Shown piece by piece: positions 1-13,726 of a DNA stretch of 64,000 bases (position 1 is its first letter; each line of letters opens with the position of its first letter). Under the pieces are notes generated by a model. The model was given only the letters and a program-made list of their open reading frames with translations. It searched no databases and was not told the DNA's origin. This DNA is from Vibrio artabrorum (GTDB lineage: Bacteria; Pseudomonadota; Gammaproteobacteria; Enterobacterales; Vibrionaceae): assembly GCF_024347295.1 (NCBI RefSeq), contig NZ_AP025458.1, forward strand, positions 2,046,001-2,110,000, read 5' to 3'. The position numbers and the translations under genes are program-made.

Positions 1-685
1 TCAGCGCATGCAGCGTGAAGTAATCTTTGGGAATGAAATTCTCAATTTCTTCATCACGTCTTACAACCAAACCAAGCACCGGCGTTTGCACTCGACCAAC
101 CGACAATACGCCTTGGTAACCGGCTTTTTGACCAAGCAAAGTATAAGCACGAGTCATGTTCATGCCGTACAGCCAATCGGCTCTAGAGCGTGCTAATGCA
201 GAAATAGAGAGTGGAATAAAGTCGCGGTTACTGCGCATTTGAGAGAGCGCACGTTTTACGGCAGGTAAGTTCAGGTCGCTGATCAATAGCCTGTCCATCG
301 ACTCTTTTTTGGCCTTAGAGACCTTGCAATAATCAATGACTTCATCAACCAGTAACTGCCCTTCTCTGTCTGGGTCGCCTGCATGGACAATTTGGGTCGC
401 GTCCTTCAATAGCTTTCGGATCACCGTGAGCTGTTTGCTTGAAGCTTTACGCGGTCTCAGCTGCCATTGCTCTGGCACAATAGGAAGATCGGCTAAGTTC
501 CACTTTTTATAACGGTTATCATAAGCATCCGGTTCAACCTGTTCCAATAAGTGTCCAACACACCAAGTCACCACATCCCCATTACCACATTTGATAAACC
601 CTTGGTCTTTCTTCTGTGGATTCGGTAGTGCAGCGGCAATCGCGCGGCCGAGGCTTGGTTTTTCAGCAATAATAAGGCGAGACAT
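1..685 (-). CDS. topB: DNA topoisomerase III, N-terminal part (gene runs off the window)
   Basis: This is the first ~228 residues of a type IA topoisomerase, which decatenates and relaxes negatively supercoiled DNA in the cytoplasm. The start reads [20 protein letters not shown], the conserved Toprim beginning of TopB. A later [12 protein letters not shown] stretch is the Toprim acidic DxDxEG-type motif that binds Mg2+. The ATG at 685 is the only good start, and translation stays open to the window edge, so the catalytic tyrosine domain lies outside. A nitroreductase next door and sppA-ansA further on match the enterobacterial topB-ydjA-sppA neighbourhood. Identity is secure; only the 3' part is missing. 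Confidence 0.95.
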   Translation of the reverse strand, partial: MSRLIIAEKPSLGRAIAAALPNPQKKDQGFIKCGNGDVVTWCVGHLLEQVEPDAYDNRYKKWNLADLPIVPEQWQLRPRKASSKQLTVIRKLLKDATQIVHAGDPDREGQLLVDEVIDYCKVSKAKKESMDRLLISDLNLPAVKRALSQMRSNRDFIPLSISALARSRADWLYGMNMTRAYTLLGQKAGYQGVLSVGRVQTPVLGLVVRRDEEIENFIPKDYFTLHAL

Positions 686-800
686 GTTTTTCCAGATGCT
701 ACAAACAATGAGGGCCACATTATCTAATGTGACCCTAATAAATCAAGAAAAACTGGTTGTTTATACAGTTATCATTCCACTATTCAAGTTTCAGCTTTCT

Positions 801-1349
801 TTATAAGAATTCGACGAACTTCGAGAAATCACGCTCTGGCACCTTCATTGGTGTACAACCCGGAGTACCTAGGTATAAGAAACCAACGATTTGGTCGTCA
901 CCTTCTAAGCCAAATGCCTGACGCACCTCTGGGTGAAACATCCAATGCCCGGAGCGCCAAAAACCTTGGAAACCTTGTGCGACGGCCGCCATTTGCATCG
1001 CCTGTGCAGCACACCCCGCAGATAGGTGCTGTTCAAATGCGGGCACTTTTTCGTGCTCAGTGACTTTTGCGATGATAGTGATGACCATTGGCGCTCGAAA
1101 CGGCGATTTCTTTACTTTCTCAATCACCGCTTCTTCACTTTGATCCGCTTGTGCCGCACGAACCAAAATATCAGCAAGCTTTTGAAGCCCTGAACCTTGT
1201 GCGATAACAAAACGCCACGGTGTTAACGCGCCGTGGTCCGGTGCACGTAAACCTGCTTTGATGATATTTTCTAACGCCACACCTTCAGGTGCCGGATCAG
1301 AGAGTTTTGCGATTGAGCGTCTGTTGAGCAATAGATCCAAAGCATCCAT
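801..1349 (-). CDS. ydjA: NAD(P)H nitroreductase, YdjA family
   Basis: This is a 182-residue FMN-dependent oxidoreductase of the small nitroreductase family, close to E. coli YdjA in length and in its N-terminal MDALDLLLNRRS motif, where the Arg/Ser residues contact the FMN phosphate. The PDHGALTPWRFV segment is the second FMN-contacting loop, and GFLYLGTP near the C-terminus is also typical. The physiological substrate is unknown in the family; members reduce nitroaromatics in vitro. The gene stands alone on the minus strand, 115 bases upstream of topB on the same strand, and could be co-transcribed with it. Confidence 0.93.
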   Translation of the reverse strand: MDALDLLLNRRSIAKLSDPAPEGVALENIIKAGLRAPDHGALTPWRFVIAQGSGLQKLADILVRAAQADQSEEAVIEKVKKSPFRAPMVITIIAKVTEHEKVPAFEQHLSAGCAAQAMQMAAVAQGFQGFWRSGHWMFHPEVRQAFGLEGDDQIVGFLYLGTPGCTPMKVPERDFSKFVEFL

Positions 1350-1469
1350 TTGAAGTCCTTACTATTTCTTTATTATTTGTATACTTGAACTTTAGCACAG
1401 AATACAAACGATAATAAATCTCAATACCTATCCATTTTAAATAATATTTGAGCCGCGACGAAAAACAAT

Positions 1470-1502
1470 TAAGGCCCCTAAATCGTTGACTTAGGAGCCT
1501 TA
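1470..1502 (-). terminator. Rho-independent terminator of fadH
   Basis: A 12-bp stem with one mismatch (TAAGGCCCCTAA at 1470-1481 pairing with TTAGGAGCCTTA at 1491-1502) lies 45 bases past the fadH stop. On the minus strand it is followed by a T-rich tract (from 1469 downwards). Confidence 0.8.
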
Positions 1503-1546
1503 TCTATCGTTCAATCGCTAAGTTAAACACCATTATTCAACGGTTT

Positions 1547-3598
<2,052 letters not shown>

Positions 3599-3834
3599 TC
3601 AATCTTCAAAAGTTCAAACAACCGTTTACATTTTTGTAACACCGATCATAATGCTTTGAATTTTAATGCCTCAAAAGCGATGGAACTGGCTACAATTCAA
3701 GAGAATTAAGGCGATTAATACTTGTTGTGATAGTTTGAGCATGGAAATTATCGTAGGATACTAAGCAGTTCATAATATTGAGACTAGTGGTTCTAGCGCT
3801 TATTGAAGCGGCAAAATCTCACTGCGGAGACAGA

Positions 3835-5685
3835 ATGAAAAAAATATTCAAATTTATAGGCATGATATTTAAAGGGATTTGGAAGCTGATCACTTTTGTG
3901 CGTCTTGCACTGGTCAACGTAGTCTTTTTACTCAGTATTGCCATCATTTACTTTTTGTACTTCCATTCGGGCACGACACAACCGGTTGCACCAAAACCAT
4001 CAGCGTTAGTGCTCAACCTGTCAGGCCCCATTGTTGAACAAAGTCGCTATATCAACCCAATGGACTCTGTCACCGGTTCCTTGTTGGGAAAAGACTTTCC
4101 AAAAGAGAACGTCTTGTTTGATATTGTGAAAACGATTCGTCACGCCAAAGATGATGAAAACGTTACAGGTCTCGTTCTGACGCTCAAAGAGTTACCCGAA
4201 ACCAACCTAACCAAACTTCGTTACATCGCGAAAGCACTCAACGAATTTAAAGCAACAGGCAAGCCTATTTATGCTGTCGGTGACTTTTACAACCAAAGTC
4301 AATATTACCTAGCCAGCTACGCCAATAAAATATTCTTATCTCCAGATGGTGGAGTCCTTCTAAAAGGCTACAGTGCTTACTCACTTTACTACAAAACCTT
4401 GTTAGAAAAGTTAGACGTGAACACCCATGTGTTTCGGGTTGGCACCTACAAGTCTGCAATCGAACCTTTCATTCGCGACGACATGTCGGATGCAGCGAAA
4501 GAGTCAGCTTCTCGTTGGTTAAGCCAACTGTGGGGGGCGTACGTGGATGACGTGAGCAACAACCGCCAAATTGATGCTAAAACGCTCAACCCAAGCATGG
4601 ACACGTTCTTGAAAGAGCTTGAGTCTGTGGACGGTGACATTGCCAAACTCGCGGAGAAACTTGGCTTAGTCGACGAATTAGCAACACGTCAACAGGTTCG
4701 ACTAGAGCTCGCAGATGTTTTCGGCAGTGATGGTCAAGACAGCTATAACGCGTTTGGTTACTACGAATACCAAGCAATGATACGTCCAGACGACACCACT
4801 GAATCGCACGATATCGCGGTGATTGTTGCCAGTGGCGCCATTATGGACGGTGAACAACCACGTGGCACAGTCGGTGGCGATACTACCGCAGCCTTGCTTC
4901 GCCAAGCTCGCAATGATGACCAAGTGAAAGCCGTGGTGCTTCGTGTCGATAGTCCTGGTGGCAGTGCTTTTGCTTCAGAAGTGATTCGTAACGAGATAGA
5001 GGCGGTCAAGCAAGCGGGTAAGCCCGTTATTGTGTCGATGTCGAGCCTTGCGGCGTCCGGTGGTTACTGGATCTCGATGGGGGCAGACAAAATTATTGCT
5101 CAACCAACCACATTAACTGGTTCGATTGGTATCTTTAGTGTTATCACCACCTTCGAAAAAGGGCTGAACGATATTGGTGTGTACACTGATGGTGTGGGAA
5201 CGTCACCTTTCTCTGGCCTCGGTATCACAACCGGATTAAGCGACGGTGCCAAAGACGCATTCCAAATGGGCATTGAGCATGGTTACCACCGCTTTATCAG
5301 TCTCGTCGGCCAGAATCGCGGTATGGAAGCAGATGCTGTCGATAAGGTCGCTCAGGGTCGAGTATGGACAGGTCAAGATGCCATGCAAAAAGGTCTTGTC
5401 GATGAAATGGGTGATTTTGATGATGCCATTGCCGTTGCGGCTTCACTTGCAAAACTGGAAACCTACAACATCTACTGGGTAGAGGAACCACTGTCAACCA
5501 CTGAACAATTTATTCAAGAGTTTATGAACCAAGTTCAGATGTCGATTGGTCTTGATATACACTCAATGATACCAAGCAGTTTACTACCCGTTACGCAGCA
5601 GTTAACTCAAGATAGTCAGCTATTGAGCAACTTTAACGATCCACAAGGCCGATATGCCTTTTGTTTAAACTGCCAAGTTCAATAA
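3835..5685 (+). CDS. sppA: Signal peptide peptidase A (protease IV)
   Basis: SppA is an inner-membrane serine protease facing the periplasm that degrades cleaved signal peptides. The chosen start (ATG 3835 after a GGAGA site) gives 616 residues, matching the long tandem-domain form of E. coli (618). A basic N-terminus leads into one membrane segment at about residues 18-42. The Lys/Ser dyad is visible: Lys206 in VGTYKSAIEP (first half) and Ser408 in SLAASGGYW (second half). A longer reading from TTG 3778 lacks support. ansA follows 118 bases later beyond a terminator, as in E. coli. Confidence 0.95.
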   Translation: MKKIFKFIGMIFKGIWKLITFVRLALVNVVFLLSIAIIYFLYFHSGTTQPVAPKPSALVLNLSGPIVEQSRYINPMDSVTGSLLGKDFPKENVLFDIVKTIRHAKDDENVTGLVLTLKELPETNLTKLRYIAKALNEFKATGKPIYAVGDFYNQSQYYLASYANKIFLSPDGGVLLKGYSAYSLYYKTLLEKLDVNTHVFRVGTYKSAIEPFIRDDMSDAAKESASRWLSQLWGAYVDDVSNNRQIDAKTLNPSMDTFLKELESVDGDIAKLAEKLGLVDELATRQQVRLELADVFGSDGQDSYNAFGYYEYQAMIRPDDTTESHDIAVIVASGAIMDGEQPRGTVGGDTTAALLRQARNDDQVKAVVLRVDSPGGSAFASEVIRNEIEAVKQAGKPVIVSMSSLAASGGYWISMGADKIIAQPTTLTGSIGIFSVITTFEKGLNDIGVYTDGVGTSPFSGLGITTGLSDGAKDAFQMGIEHGYHRFISLVGQNRGMEADAVDKVAQGRVWTGQDAMQKGLVDEMGDFDDAIAVAASLAKLETYNIYWVEEPLSTTEQFIQEFMNQVQMSIGLDIHSMIPSSLLPVTQQLTQDSQLLSNFNDPQGRYAFCLNCQVQ

Positions 5686-5709
5686 GATAAGCTCAACGCG
5701 GTATTAATA

Positions 5710-5740
5710 AGAGGCGCCTCTGTGTGAGACGCCTCTTTTT
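5710..5740 (+). terminator. Terminator after sppA
   Basis: The stem GAGGCGcCTC / GAGaCGCCTC (5711-5735, loop TGTGT) is followed directly by a run of Ts. It separates sppA from ansA. Confidence 0.85.
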
Positions 5741-5803
5741 ATTGCATGATAATTCGCTATAATCGCCCCCCTGTTCCCTATATCACACTAAGTATTAATC
5801 GCC

Positions 5804-6820
5804 ATGGAAAGAAAACACATCTATATCGCGTACACCGGCGGCACAATTGGCATGCAAAAGTCTTTGGATCACGGCTATGTCCCAATCGCAGGGTTTATGG
5901 ATAAGCAACTAGCGGGTATGCCTGAATTCCATCGCCCAGAAATGCCTGAATACACCATTCATGAATACTCTCCATTAATGGACTCTTCAGATATGACGCC
6001 ACTGGATTGGCAGACGATCGCTGATGATATTCGCGCGAACTACGACAAGTACGATGGTTTCGTTATCTTGCATGGAACAGACACCATGGCTTACACCGCC
6101 TCAGCGCTATCTTTCATGCTCGAAAATCTAGGCAAACCTGTGATTGTAACGGGCTCTCAGATCCCACTGGCAGAACTACGTTCAGATGGACAAGCAAATC
6201 TGCTGAATGCGCTGCACCTTGCGGCTAACTACCCTATCAATGAAGTAACCTTATTCTTCAACAACAAATTGATGCGTGGTAACCGCAGCACAAAATCACA
6301 CGCTGATGGCTTCAATGCGTTCACCTCACCAAACTTAACCCCATTGCTGGAAGCGGGTATTAATATCCAACTCAGCAATAACGTTGTGGTCAACAAGCAG
6401 CCAGAAGGTGCGTTCAAGGTTCATAATATTACTCCGCAACCCATCGGCGTCATCACTATGTACCCAGGCATCTCACATGAAGTGATTCGTAACACGCTCT
6501 TGCAACCAGTTAATGCGATGATTCTGCTTACCTTTGGGGTCGGCAATGCCCCGCAAAATCCAGAACTTCTCCAACATCTGAAAGAAGCCTCAGAGCGAGG
6601 GGTTATTGTAGTTAACCTAACTCAATGTCTGGCTGGTAAAGTCAATATGGGGGGGTACGCAACAGGATGTGCACTAGCAGAAGCAGGGGTAGTCAGTGGC
6701 TTTGATATGACACCAGAAGCCGCATTAGCCAAGCTGCACTATCTATTAAGCCAGAATCTAGCTTACGAAGAAGTAAAAGCTCAGATGTTACAAGTATTAC
6801 GTGGCGAAATGAGTCTATAA
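5804..6820 (+). CDS. ansA: Type I (cytoplasmic) L-asparaginase
   Basis: AnsA hydrolyses L-asparagine to aspartate and ammonia in the cytoplasm. At 338 residues it has exactly the length of E. coli AnsA. The first catalytic threonine region is AYTGGTIGM (Thr14), and the second signature is ILHGTDTMAYTASAL, with the Thr-Asp pair. No signal peptide is present, which separates it from the periplasmic AnsB type. It lies downstream of sppA with its own gap and terminator, in the conserved sppA-ansA order. Confidence 0.95.
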   Translation: MERKHIYIAYTGGTIGMQKSLDHGYVPIAGFMDKQLAGMPEFHRPEMPEYTIHEYSPLMDSSDMTPLDWQTIADDIRANYDKYDGFVILHGTDTMAYTASALSFMLENLGKPVIVTGSQIPLAELRSDGQANLLNALHLAANYPINEVTLFFNNKLMRGNRSTKSHADGFNAFTSPNLTPLLEAGINIQLSNNVVVNKQPEGAFKVHNITPQPIGVITMYPGISHEVIRNTLLQPVNAMILLTFGVGNAPQNPELLQHLKEASERGVIVVNLTQCLAGKVNMGGYATGCALAEAGVVSGFDMTPEAALAKLHYLLSQNLAYEEVKAQMLQVLRGEMSL

Positions 6821-6936
6821 CTCTGTTCTGCTATTTGTTATGCCATAACCGGTTGTGTGAACCGTCACCTGAATCAAAAATTTTTAACGTCCAATAAATC
6901 GTCTTTTGGGGCTTAAAAATAAGCGGCAGAAAAGTC

Positions 6937-6966
6937 AAAGGGGTGGCACTGTGCCACCCCTTTGTT
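6937..6966. terminator. Bidirectional terminator between ansA and yeaC
   Basis: A near-perfect palindrome, AAAGGGGTGG ... CCACCCCTTT with a short loop, lies in the gap between the convergent ansA and yeaC genes, 12 bases beyond the yeaC stop. It can serve both directions. Confidence 0.75.
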
Positions 6967-6977
6967 GTAATTTAAAC

Positions 6978-7259
6978 TTAACGATTCGGGTTAACCCTAA
7001 CAATATCGTCTTGGTCTGACTGAAACTGTTTTTTGAGTTCAGACTTAGATTTGAAGCTAATGTCACCGCCAGCGGCGATTGTCATATGTTGAGCTTCAGA
7101 ATTATGTTTAGATTGGTATAACATAACGGCCTGCATACACGAGTCACGCTGCTCTTTAGAGAGTGCTGTACCTTCTGGCCATTTACCGGTTTCAACAGCG
7201 TAAGTTAAACGTTCGTAGACCTCAGGTGTCATTGCGCTAAGAAGTTGTTCTGCATCCAT
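6978..7259 (-). CDS. yeaC: YeaC family protein (DUF1315)
   Basis: A 93-residue soluble protein of the DUF1315/YeaC family; its function is unknown. The recognisable parts are the opening AEQLLSAMTPEVYERL, then ETGKWPEGT and LYQSKHN. I chose ATG 7259, with AAGG eight bases upstream, over the in-frame GTG at 7289, because the family begins near MDAEQLLSAM. It keeps the E. coli neighbourhood of ansA/pncA, yeaC, msrB and gapA. Confidence 0.85.
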   Translation of the reverse strand: MDAEQLLSAMTPEVYERLTYAVETGKWPEGTALSKEQRDSCMQAVMLYQSKHNSEAQHMTIAAGGDISFKSKSELKKQFQSDQDDIVRVNPNR

Positions 7260-7364
7260 GGGAAAAGCCTTAGTATTAGCGATTTTCACCAGAAAATAAC
7301 CCGTGACAGAATTGAGTCAAGAACCTGACCTAAAATAAGTGTATTTGATCACAAGTGAAGAAAT

Positions 7365-8180
7365 ATGAAAATCATGAAATGGTTACTGGTTAGTCTATTA
7401 TCCTTAACGTTAGTGGGTTGTTTTAAAAACAAAAAAAGTACTGACCAGTTATGCCAAAACAACCCTGGACTACAATGTGAGCAATTAAACATGGACGACG
7501 GGCAATGTCGTATTGCACGTACTGACCTCATATGGCATCGGTTTGAGGTCCAAAAACACCCAACCGAAGCCAACAAAATCCAAGAGTTCAAGTTAGTGAC
7601 TGCTTATAACAAATGCCTAGAGCTTGCAGCACAGATCGAAGCCCTTGACCAATCCAAACTTCAAGAACGTCGGTTCACCGCATTAATGCACAGTAGTGAA
7701 GAGTCTGAACGAATTGTCACTGAGTTGTCTCAATCGAAGTCACCAGAAACACTCTACTTCTTGTGGTCACAAATCGGCGACATCAATGCGAGACGCCACT
7801 TTCTACAGTTAGAAGGAACCGAGGCATTAAATACCGCTGAGATGCAATACGCATTAGCCACATTTTACACGACAAGAGATTATGCCAAGACATTAAAGCT
7901 ACTCAATAATGCCCTGACCTTAACGCATGACCAACCGGTTAATACTGAGATATTTAAATCCATGGCCAGTATCAATCACAAACTTGGGCATAAAGAAAAA
8001 GCCTACGTATGGGCGATGGTAGCCAAAGAGTTTAATGTCCCCATCGTTTCTGAAGCTGAACTTTCCGTTCTTTATAACTTTGAAGAAAAAAAATACAGCC
8101 GATTAAATGAAGACGCCGACAAAATTGTCGACGCCATTAAAGATGGGGCTTACCAGGCTTCACTGATATCGGACTATTAG
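7365..8180 (+). CDS. DUF2989 family lipoprotein
   Basis: A 271-residue predicted outer-membrane lipoprotein. A signal peptide, MKIMKWLLVSLLSLTLVGC, ends in the lipobox LVGC with Cys19 as the lipidated residue. The rest is soluble and rich in short helical pairs (LYFLWSQIGD, EMQYALATFYTTRDYAKTL, INHKLGHKEKAYVWAMVA), suggesting TPR/Sel1-like repeats. I believe it is the DUF2989 family of Vibrio and related genera; its role is unknown. It starts 106 bases from yeaC, divergently, and ends in its own terminator. Confidence 0.8.
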   Translation: MKIMKWLLVSLLSLTLVGCFKNKKSTDQLCQNNPGLQCEQLNMDDGQCRIARTDLIWHRFEVQKHPTEANKIQEFKLVTAYNKCLELAAQIEALDQSKLQERRFTALMHSSEESERIVTELSQSKSPETLYFLWSQIGDINARRHFLQLEGTEALNTAEMQYALATFYTTRDYAKTLKLLNNALTLTHDQPVNTEIFKSMASINHKLGHKEKAYVWAMVAKEFNVPIVSEAELSVLYNFEEKKYSRLNEDADKIVDAIKDGAYQASLISDY

Positions 8181-8209
8181 CATTTAATTTATTAATACAT
8201 AAAAAGCAG

Positions 8210-8237
8210 CGGCGGCTTTGATGGTCGCCGTTTTTAT
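8210..8237 (+). terminator. Terminator after the DUF2989 lipoprotein gene
   Basis: A seven-pair GC-rich stem (8210-8216 with 8224-8230) is followed by TTTTTATTTT, 29 bases past the stop codon. Confidence 0.85.
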
Positions 8238-8328
8238 TTTCACTAAAGTCATCACGACGAATTTGGCGATGTCCCCACCGCTTATTCGCTCCCAAAACAA
8301 CTTGTAAGGATTAAACAACAGTGACAAG

Positions 8329-8727
8329 TTATTTCGTTGTTTTGTCATTTTTGTTGAAAATTAACGACACTGAGTTAACACAATACCGCTCACCGGTTGT
8401 CTTCGGTCCATCAGGGAAAACATGACCTAAATGGCTATTGCATGCGGTACAACGGATCTCTACACGCTTCATTCCGTGACTTAGATCTTCTATATATTGC
8501 ACGGCTTGAGTACTCACTGGGGCATCAAAGCTTGGCCAGCCGCACCCAGAGTCATATTTGTTATCCGACAGAAACAAAGGGCTTTGACAGCATGTGCAGC
8601 TGTAGACCCCCGTCTTTTGGTTATGCAATAACTTACCGCTGTAAGGGGCTTCTGTCCCCCCTAGACGACAGACTTCAAACTCGTCGTCTGTCAGGCGTTC
8701 ACGCCAGTATTCATCAGGCTTTATCAT
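8329..8727 (-). CDS. msrB: Peptide-methionine (R)-S-oxide reductase
   Basis: MsrB reduces the R epimer of methionine sulfoxide in proteins, using thioredoxin. I chose ATG 8727, preceded by GGGAG, giving 132 residues; the upstream extension to 8766 is not family-like. Two CxxC pairs (CTCC and CTAC) bind structural zinc. The GCGWPSF signature and the catalytic cysteine in [11 protein letters not shown] are intact. It is divergent from gapA with 358 bases between, as in enterobacteria. Confidence 0.95.
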   Translation of the reverse strand: MIKPDEYWRERLTDDEFEVCRLGGTEAPYSGKLLHNQKTGVYSCTCCQSPLFLSDNKYDSGCGWPSFDAPVSTQAVQYIEDLSHGMKRVEIRCTACNSHLGHVFPDGPKTTGERYCVNSVSLIFNKNDKTTK

Positions 8728-8959
8728 ATCGTCTCCCTTTTGAATCACGTTAATATCTCTCCACATTCTCAGTTATTATATTTACTTTTTTCTATAAAGG
8801 CTTGCATATGAGTCGTTTTGTAGCACATACTTTCTCACCAGAAAACATTGTACATATATACTCATAAGTGAATCATCATTTAGGGGTATTTTACCCAACT
8901 GGAAGGGTACAGAGCCACTCGCAACGGTCAATTTTCAATCACTTACACCTAATTGTTAA

Positions 8960-10081
<1,122 letters not shown>

Positions 10082-10140
10082 TTTCTTTTTAGAAATCGCT
10101 TTAGATAAGCATTAGTGAAGACTGTTTTGAGCAGACTTTG

Positions 10141-10168
10141 AAAAAGGCGACCTGGTGTCGCCTTTTTA
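10141..10168 (+). terminator. Terminator after gapA
   Basis: A perfect 11-bp stem, AAAAAGGCGAC / GTCGCCTTTTT, with a five-base loop lies 59 bases past the gapA stop. yeaD therefore has its own promoter or depends on readthrough. Confidence 0.9.
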
Positions 10169-10315
10169 ATACCTGCTATCTTTTAAATCACGTCTACCTC
10201 AAGATAGCCCAAACGCAAAATTCAATTCCAATACTGTCTGAGCTTGTTAACTCGTCATATCACAAGCCTCACTCTAGTCAGCATTTGAATTCAATTTCCT
10301 TAGAAGGATCATGTA

Positions 10316-11200
10316 ATGGATTTATCTACTCTACCTGCACTCGCTGTACTCTCTGACAACGTCACTGTCGTTGAACACCAAGGTGTAAAGCTGGTTCGCA
10401 TCATCCACGATAAAGCAAACGCAGCCATTTCACTGTTTGGCGGCCATGTGGTGTCATTCCAACCACGCGGTCAAGAAGACCTGATTTGGATGAGTCAACA
10501 AGCTAAATTCGATGGCAAAACAGCCCTACGTGGTGGTATCCCTATTTGTTGGCCTTGGTTTGGGCGCATTGCAGCACCGGCGCATGGTTTCGCTCGTTCA
10601 AGTGAGTGGCAATTGGTTGAGCATCGTGAAAGCGAAGCTGGCGTGATTGTTAGCTTGGGTTTAAAACCGAGTGAAGAGACACTCGCAGTATGGCCTCATC
10701 AGTTCGATGCACGCTTAAATGTTGAAATAGGCGATGAGCTGAAAGTGACCTTGGACGTGAAGAACACAGACGCTAAACCATGGACGTTCTCTGGCGCGCT
10801 GCACACTTACCTTAATGTTGGTGATATTCGTAACACAACCACAATGGGCATGGGTACTGAGTACATCGACAGTCTACAAGGTGGCAAGATTTGCCAAGGC
10901 GGCACTGAGCTTGTGCTAACCGACACTATCGACCGTGTTTACACACAACCAGAAGCGCAGATCTTGGTTGCTGACAAGAAGCTGGATCGCACACTCACGG
11001 TTGAAAATCACGGCCACAACTCCGCAGTACTGTGGAACCCGTGGGCGGAAGGCGCAACAGCTATGGGTGACATGCAAGACGATGGTTACCTAACCATGAT
11101 ATGCGTAGAATCCACACTGCACGCACCAAGTCTAGAAGCGGGCAAAACGTTACAGCCGGGTGAAAGCCACCAGCTGATGACGGTCATTTCCTCAAACTAG
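10316..11200 (+). CDS. yeaD: D-hexose-6-phosphate mutarotase
   Basis: Aldose-1-epimerase-like beta-sandwich protein that interconverts alpha and beta anomers of glucose-6-phosphate and related sugars. It is 294 residues, as in E. coli YeaD. Family marks are GGHVVSFQP, GGIPICWPWFG, PAHGFARSSEW with the catalytic His, and a second His in ALHTYLNVGD. An AGAAGG-type ribosome site precedes the ATG. The gapA-yeaD pair is conserved and suggests a role at the entry of glycolysis. Confidence 0.93.
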   Translation: MDLSTLPALAVLSDNVTVVEHQGVKLVRIIHDKANAAISLFGGHVVSFQPRGQEDLIWMSQQAKFDGKTALRGGIPICWPWFGRIAAPAHGFARSSEWQLVEHRESEAGVIVSLGLKPSEETLAVWPHQFDARLNVEIGDELKVTLDVKNTDAKPWTFSGALHTYLNVGDIRNTTTMGMGTEYIDSLQGGKICQGGTELVLTDTIDRVYTQPEAQILVADKKLDRTLTVENHGHNSAVLWNPWAEGATAMGDMQDDGYLTMICVESTLHAPSLEAGKTLQPGESHQLMTVISSN

Positions 11201-11225
11201 ACCTCTAGCGAGTTTAATTAATAAC

Positions 11226-11256
11226 AAAAATGCAGCTCATTAAGCTGCATTTTTTA
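11226..11256 (+). terminator. Terminator after yeaD
   Basis: The perfect stem AAAAATGCAGCT / AGCTGCATTTTT, with a five-base loop and a T run, lies 26 bases past the stop. Confidence 0.9.
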
Positions 11257-11497
11257 TTGCCCTAACCTCACACGCATCGCCTAGTAATCAATGCTTTAAC
11301 ACAAGCCTATTAGTCCATCACCTCTTTGTTCAACCCCGCACCATTTAGCTCTCATCACTCTAGTTTATAAATATAACTATCAATTCATTAATTATTATCA
11401 ATTACTGCCGATAAATAAGTAACTATGATAGAAAGCTCAATAACAAACTTCCTTAAAACCACTAACAACACCTCAATGAAGACAGGATAGTGAATTC

Positions 11498-13534
11498 ATG
11501 TTCGAGAAATACAAAAATCAAAGTGTTGACTTCCAACTTAAGTTGGTCATTTTGCTGTGCTTGCTTATCGCCTTTGGCTCCATTGCGACACTCGTGTATA
11601 GAAATGCCTCTCAGGTGTTATTAGACAACACGTTAAAAGAACACCAATCCAAAGTAGAAGCGATGGCCAAAACCATATCTGGTCAGTTCGATGCCTACCT
11701 GCATACCGCCAAAGTTTTAGAGTCCACTTTTCGTAACGGTTACCTAGCAGGTGTTTATGTTGAAAGTTATGACGTTGAGTTCAACGGTCATTCCATTCCT
11801 AACATAACTCAATACGGTGAGAGCCTAATAAACGACACCAAACTAGTTGATAGCTTCACCCGTGACACCGGTGCCATAGCGACCCTATTTGCCCCATTTG
11901 GTGACGACTTTATTCGTGTGTCGACTTCTCTTAAAAAACCTTCAGGCGAACGAGTCGTTGCGACCACGCTAGGGAAAAATCATCCAGGCTATAGCAAGCT
12001 CAAAAATGGCCAACCTTATTACTCTCAAGTTAAGCTCTTCGGCCAACGTTACATCACTTACTATGCGCCTTTGACCAATGCTCAAGGTAAAGTAAACGGT
12101 GTCTCTTTCATTGGTCTGCCAGTAGAAGAGGCGACTCAAAGCCTGTTTGAATCTCTACGCTCTGTTTCTTGGGGGGATACCGGATACACCATCATTGTTG
12201 ATAACGAGAAAGAGCATCAAGGCCAGTACTTACTGCACCCGACTAACGTTGGCGGTGGTAAATCGATTGTTGATGTTTCTGACTACGACGGCAACAAACC
12301 TTTCTACCAGATCTTTGAACAGCCATCAGGTCTAATCCTATATCCATACAAGGCTAAAGAAACCGTTGGTGAGAAGTACCTGGTATACACTGAAGTTCCT
12401 GGGTGGGATTGGAAACTGCTTGGCGGTACTTTTATCAAGGAAGTGACTAAAGGTAGCGACGAATTGCTCAAGCTCATCGCCATTATTGCGACCTTGATTG
12501 CTGCTGCTACCATCGTCGCGTTAACCTTCGTGTTAAACCGTACACTGACGCCACTAACGACGTTAAACGAGTACATGCTGCGTTTAGGAAAAGGCGAAGT
12601 GAGCTTACATATTCCAAACAATGGTAAGCAGACAAAGAACGAGATCAGCAACCTAAATACCGGTGTTGCGAACATGGCAGCCCAGCTGAACACACTCGTG
12701 GGCGAGATTCGTGCAACTAGTGATCAAGTACAGAACAGCTCGAGCAGTGTGTCACAAGATGCAAGCCACAACTTGAGCCAATCTGATCGCCAGCAAGCAC
12801 AGGTAGAGCAAGTCGTTACTGCAATAGAAGAGATGGCCACCTCTGCTGAATCAGTGGCACAGCAAGTGAACAGCATTGCCGAAAATGTTCGCCTTGCCAA
12901 TGAAGACAGCCAGAAAGGTTTAGAAGTCGTTGAAGGTGTGTGTATTGATGTAGCCCAGCTGAATGATCAATTAGACAAATCAGCATCGGCCATCGAGCAA
13001 GTAAGCGCTGATAGCGAAAGCATTCAAACCGTCACCAAAATGATTGACGACATTGCAGAACAAACCAACTTACTTGCATTGAACGCTGCGATTGAAGCAG
13101 CACGAGCGGGTGAACAAGGTCGTGGTTTTGCCGTTGTTGCTGATGAAGTAAGAACGCTCGCTCATAGAACACAAACATCAGTACAAGATGTAGTGAGCAT
13201 CATCGAGAAGCTAAAGTCTTCGACCCACAATGCCGTAAACCTGATGACACAAAGCCAATCGAATGCCAACCAAGTACTCGATAAAGCGCAAGAAGCAGGC
13301 ACCGCACTAGAGTCGATTGCTTCTCAAGTTGAATCGATTGCTTCTCAAGCTGAAACCATTGCTGCGACATCAGAAGAGCAAGCTCAGGTTTCTCAAGAGA
13401 TAGCAGCGAACGCGCATGCGATCAGCGACTTGAACCAACAAAGCCGTGAAACCAGCGCTAAGACCTCTCACAGTGCTGATGAACTTCAGAAACAAGCGGA
13501 ATCGTTGAAGAATCAAGTTAACTTCTTTAGCTAG
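11498..13534 (+). CDS. Methyl-accepting chemotaxis protein with periplasmic Cache-type sensor
   Basis: A 678-residue chemoreceptor of the inner membrane that signals to CheA/CheW. It has a first membrane helix (about residues 15-36) and a periplasmic sensor to about 320 that resembles Cache_3/Cache_2 folds ([27 protein letters not shown]). A second membrane helix (about 323-346) is followed by a HAMP domain and then the cytoplasmic coiled coil. The conserved hairpin tip [20 protein letters not shown] is at about 520-540. The ligand cannot be told from sequence. It is monocistronic; the 297 bases before it hold only the yeaD terminator and AT-rich DNA. Confidence 0.93.
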   Translation: MFEKYKNQSVDFQLKLVILLCLLIAFGSIATLVYRNASQVLLDNTLKEHQSKVEAMAKTISGQFDAYLHTAKVLESTFRNGYLAGVYVESYDVEFNGHSIPNITQYGESLINDTKLVDSFTRDTGAIATLFAPFGDDFIRVSTSLKKPSGERVVATTLGKNHPGYSKLKNGQPYYSQVKLFGQRYITYYAPLTNAQGKVNGVSFIGLPVEEATQSLFESLRSVSWGDTGYTIIVDNEKEHQGQYLLHPTNVGGGKSIVDVSDYDGNKPFYQIFEQPSGLILYPYKAKETVGEKYLVYTEVPGWDWKLLGGTFIKEVTKGSDELLKLIAIIATLIAAATIVALTFVLNRTLTPLTTLNEYMLRLGKGEVSLHIPNNGKQTKNEISNLNTGVANMAAQLNTLVGEIRATSDQVQNSSSSVSQDASHNLSQSDRQQAQVEQVVTAIEEMATSAESVAQQVNSIAENVRLANEDSQKGLEVVEGVCIDVAQLNDQLDKSASAIEQVSADSESIQTVTKMIDDIAEQTNLLALNAAIEAARAGEQGRGFAVVADEVRTLAHRTQTSVQDVVSIIEKLKSSTHNAVNLMTQSQSNANQVLDKAQEAGTALESIASQVESIASQAETIAATSEEQAQVSQEIAANAHAISDLNQQSRETSAKTSHSADELQKQAESLKNQVNFFS

Positions 13535-13575
13535 AAGCTGAGTTCTCTGTTTTATCAGCGACTCGCTCATAACCA

Positions 13576-13602
13576 ATAGAGCCAACCATGCGTTGGCTCT
13601 AT
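13576..13602 (+). terminator. Terminator after the chemoreceptor gene
   Basis: The perfect 11-bp stem ATAGAGCCAAC / GTTGGCTCTAT, with loop CATGC, is followed by CTCTT. The T tract is weak but the stem is strong. Confidence 0.7.
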
Positions 13603-13726
13603 CTCTTCATTGACTGGTTCTATCTACTCTCGGATTGCCGTTAGCCAACACAGCTGCGTTTATTCTAGCGCCCCACTATGCTTCCTGTTAAAATTTTGGA
13701 CTTGAAATTTCTACCTTGAGTTCGTC

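Noticed and set aside
10138..10356. 72-codon frame between gapA and yeaD
   Set aside because: It spans the gapA terminator and runs into the yeaD start in another frame.
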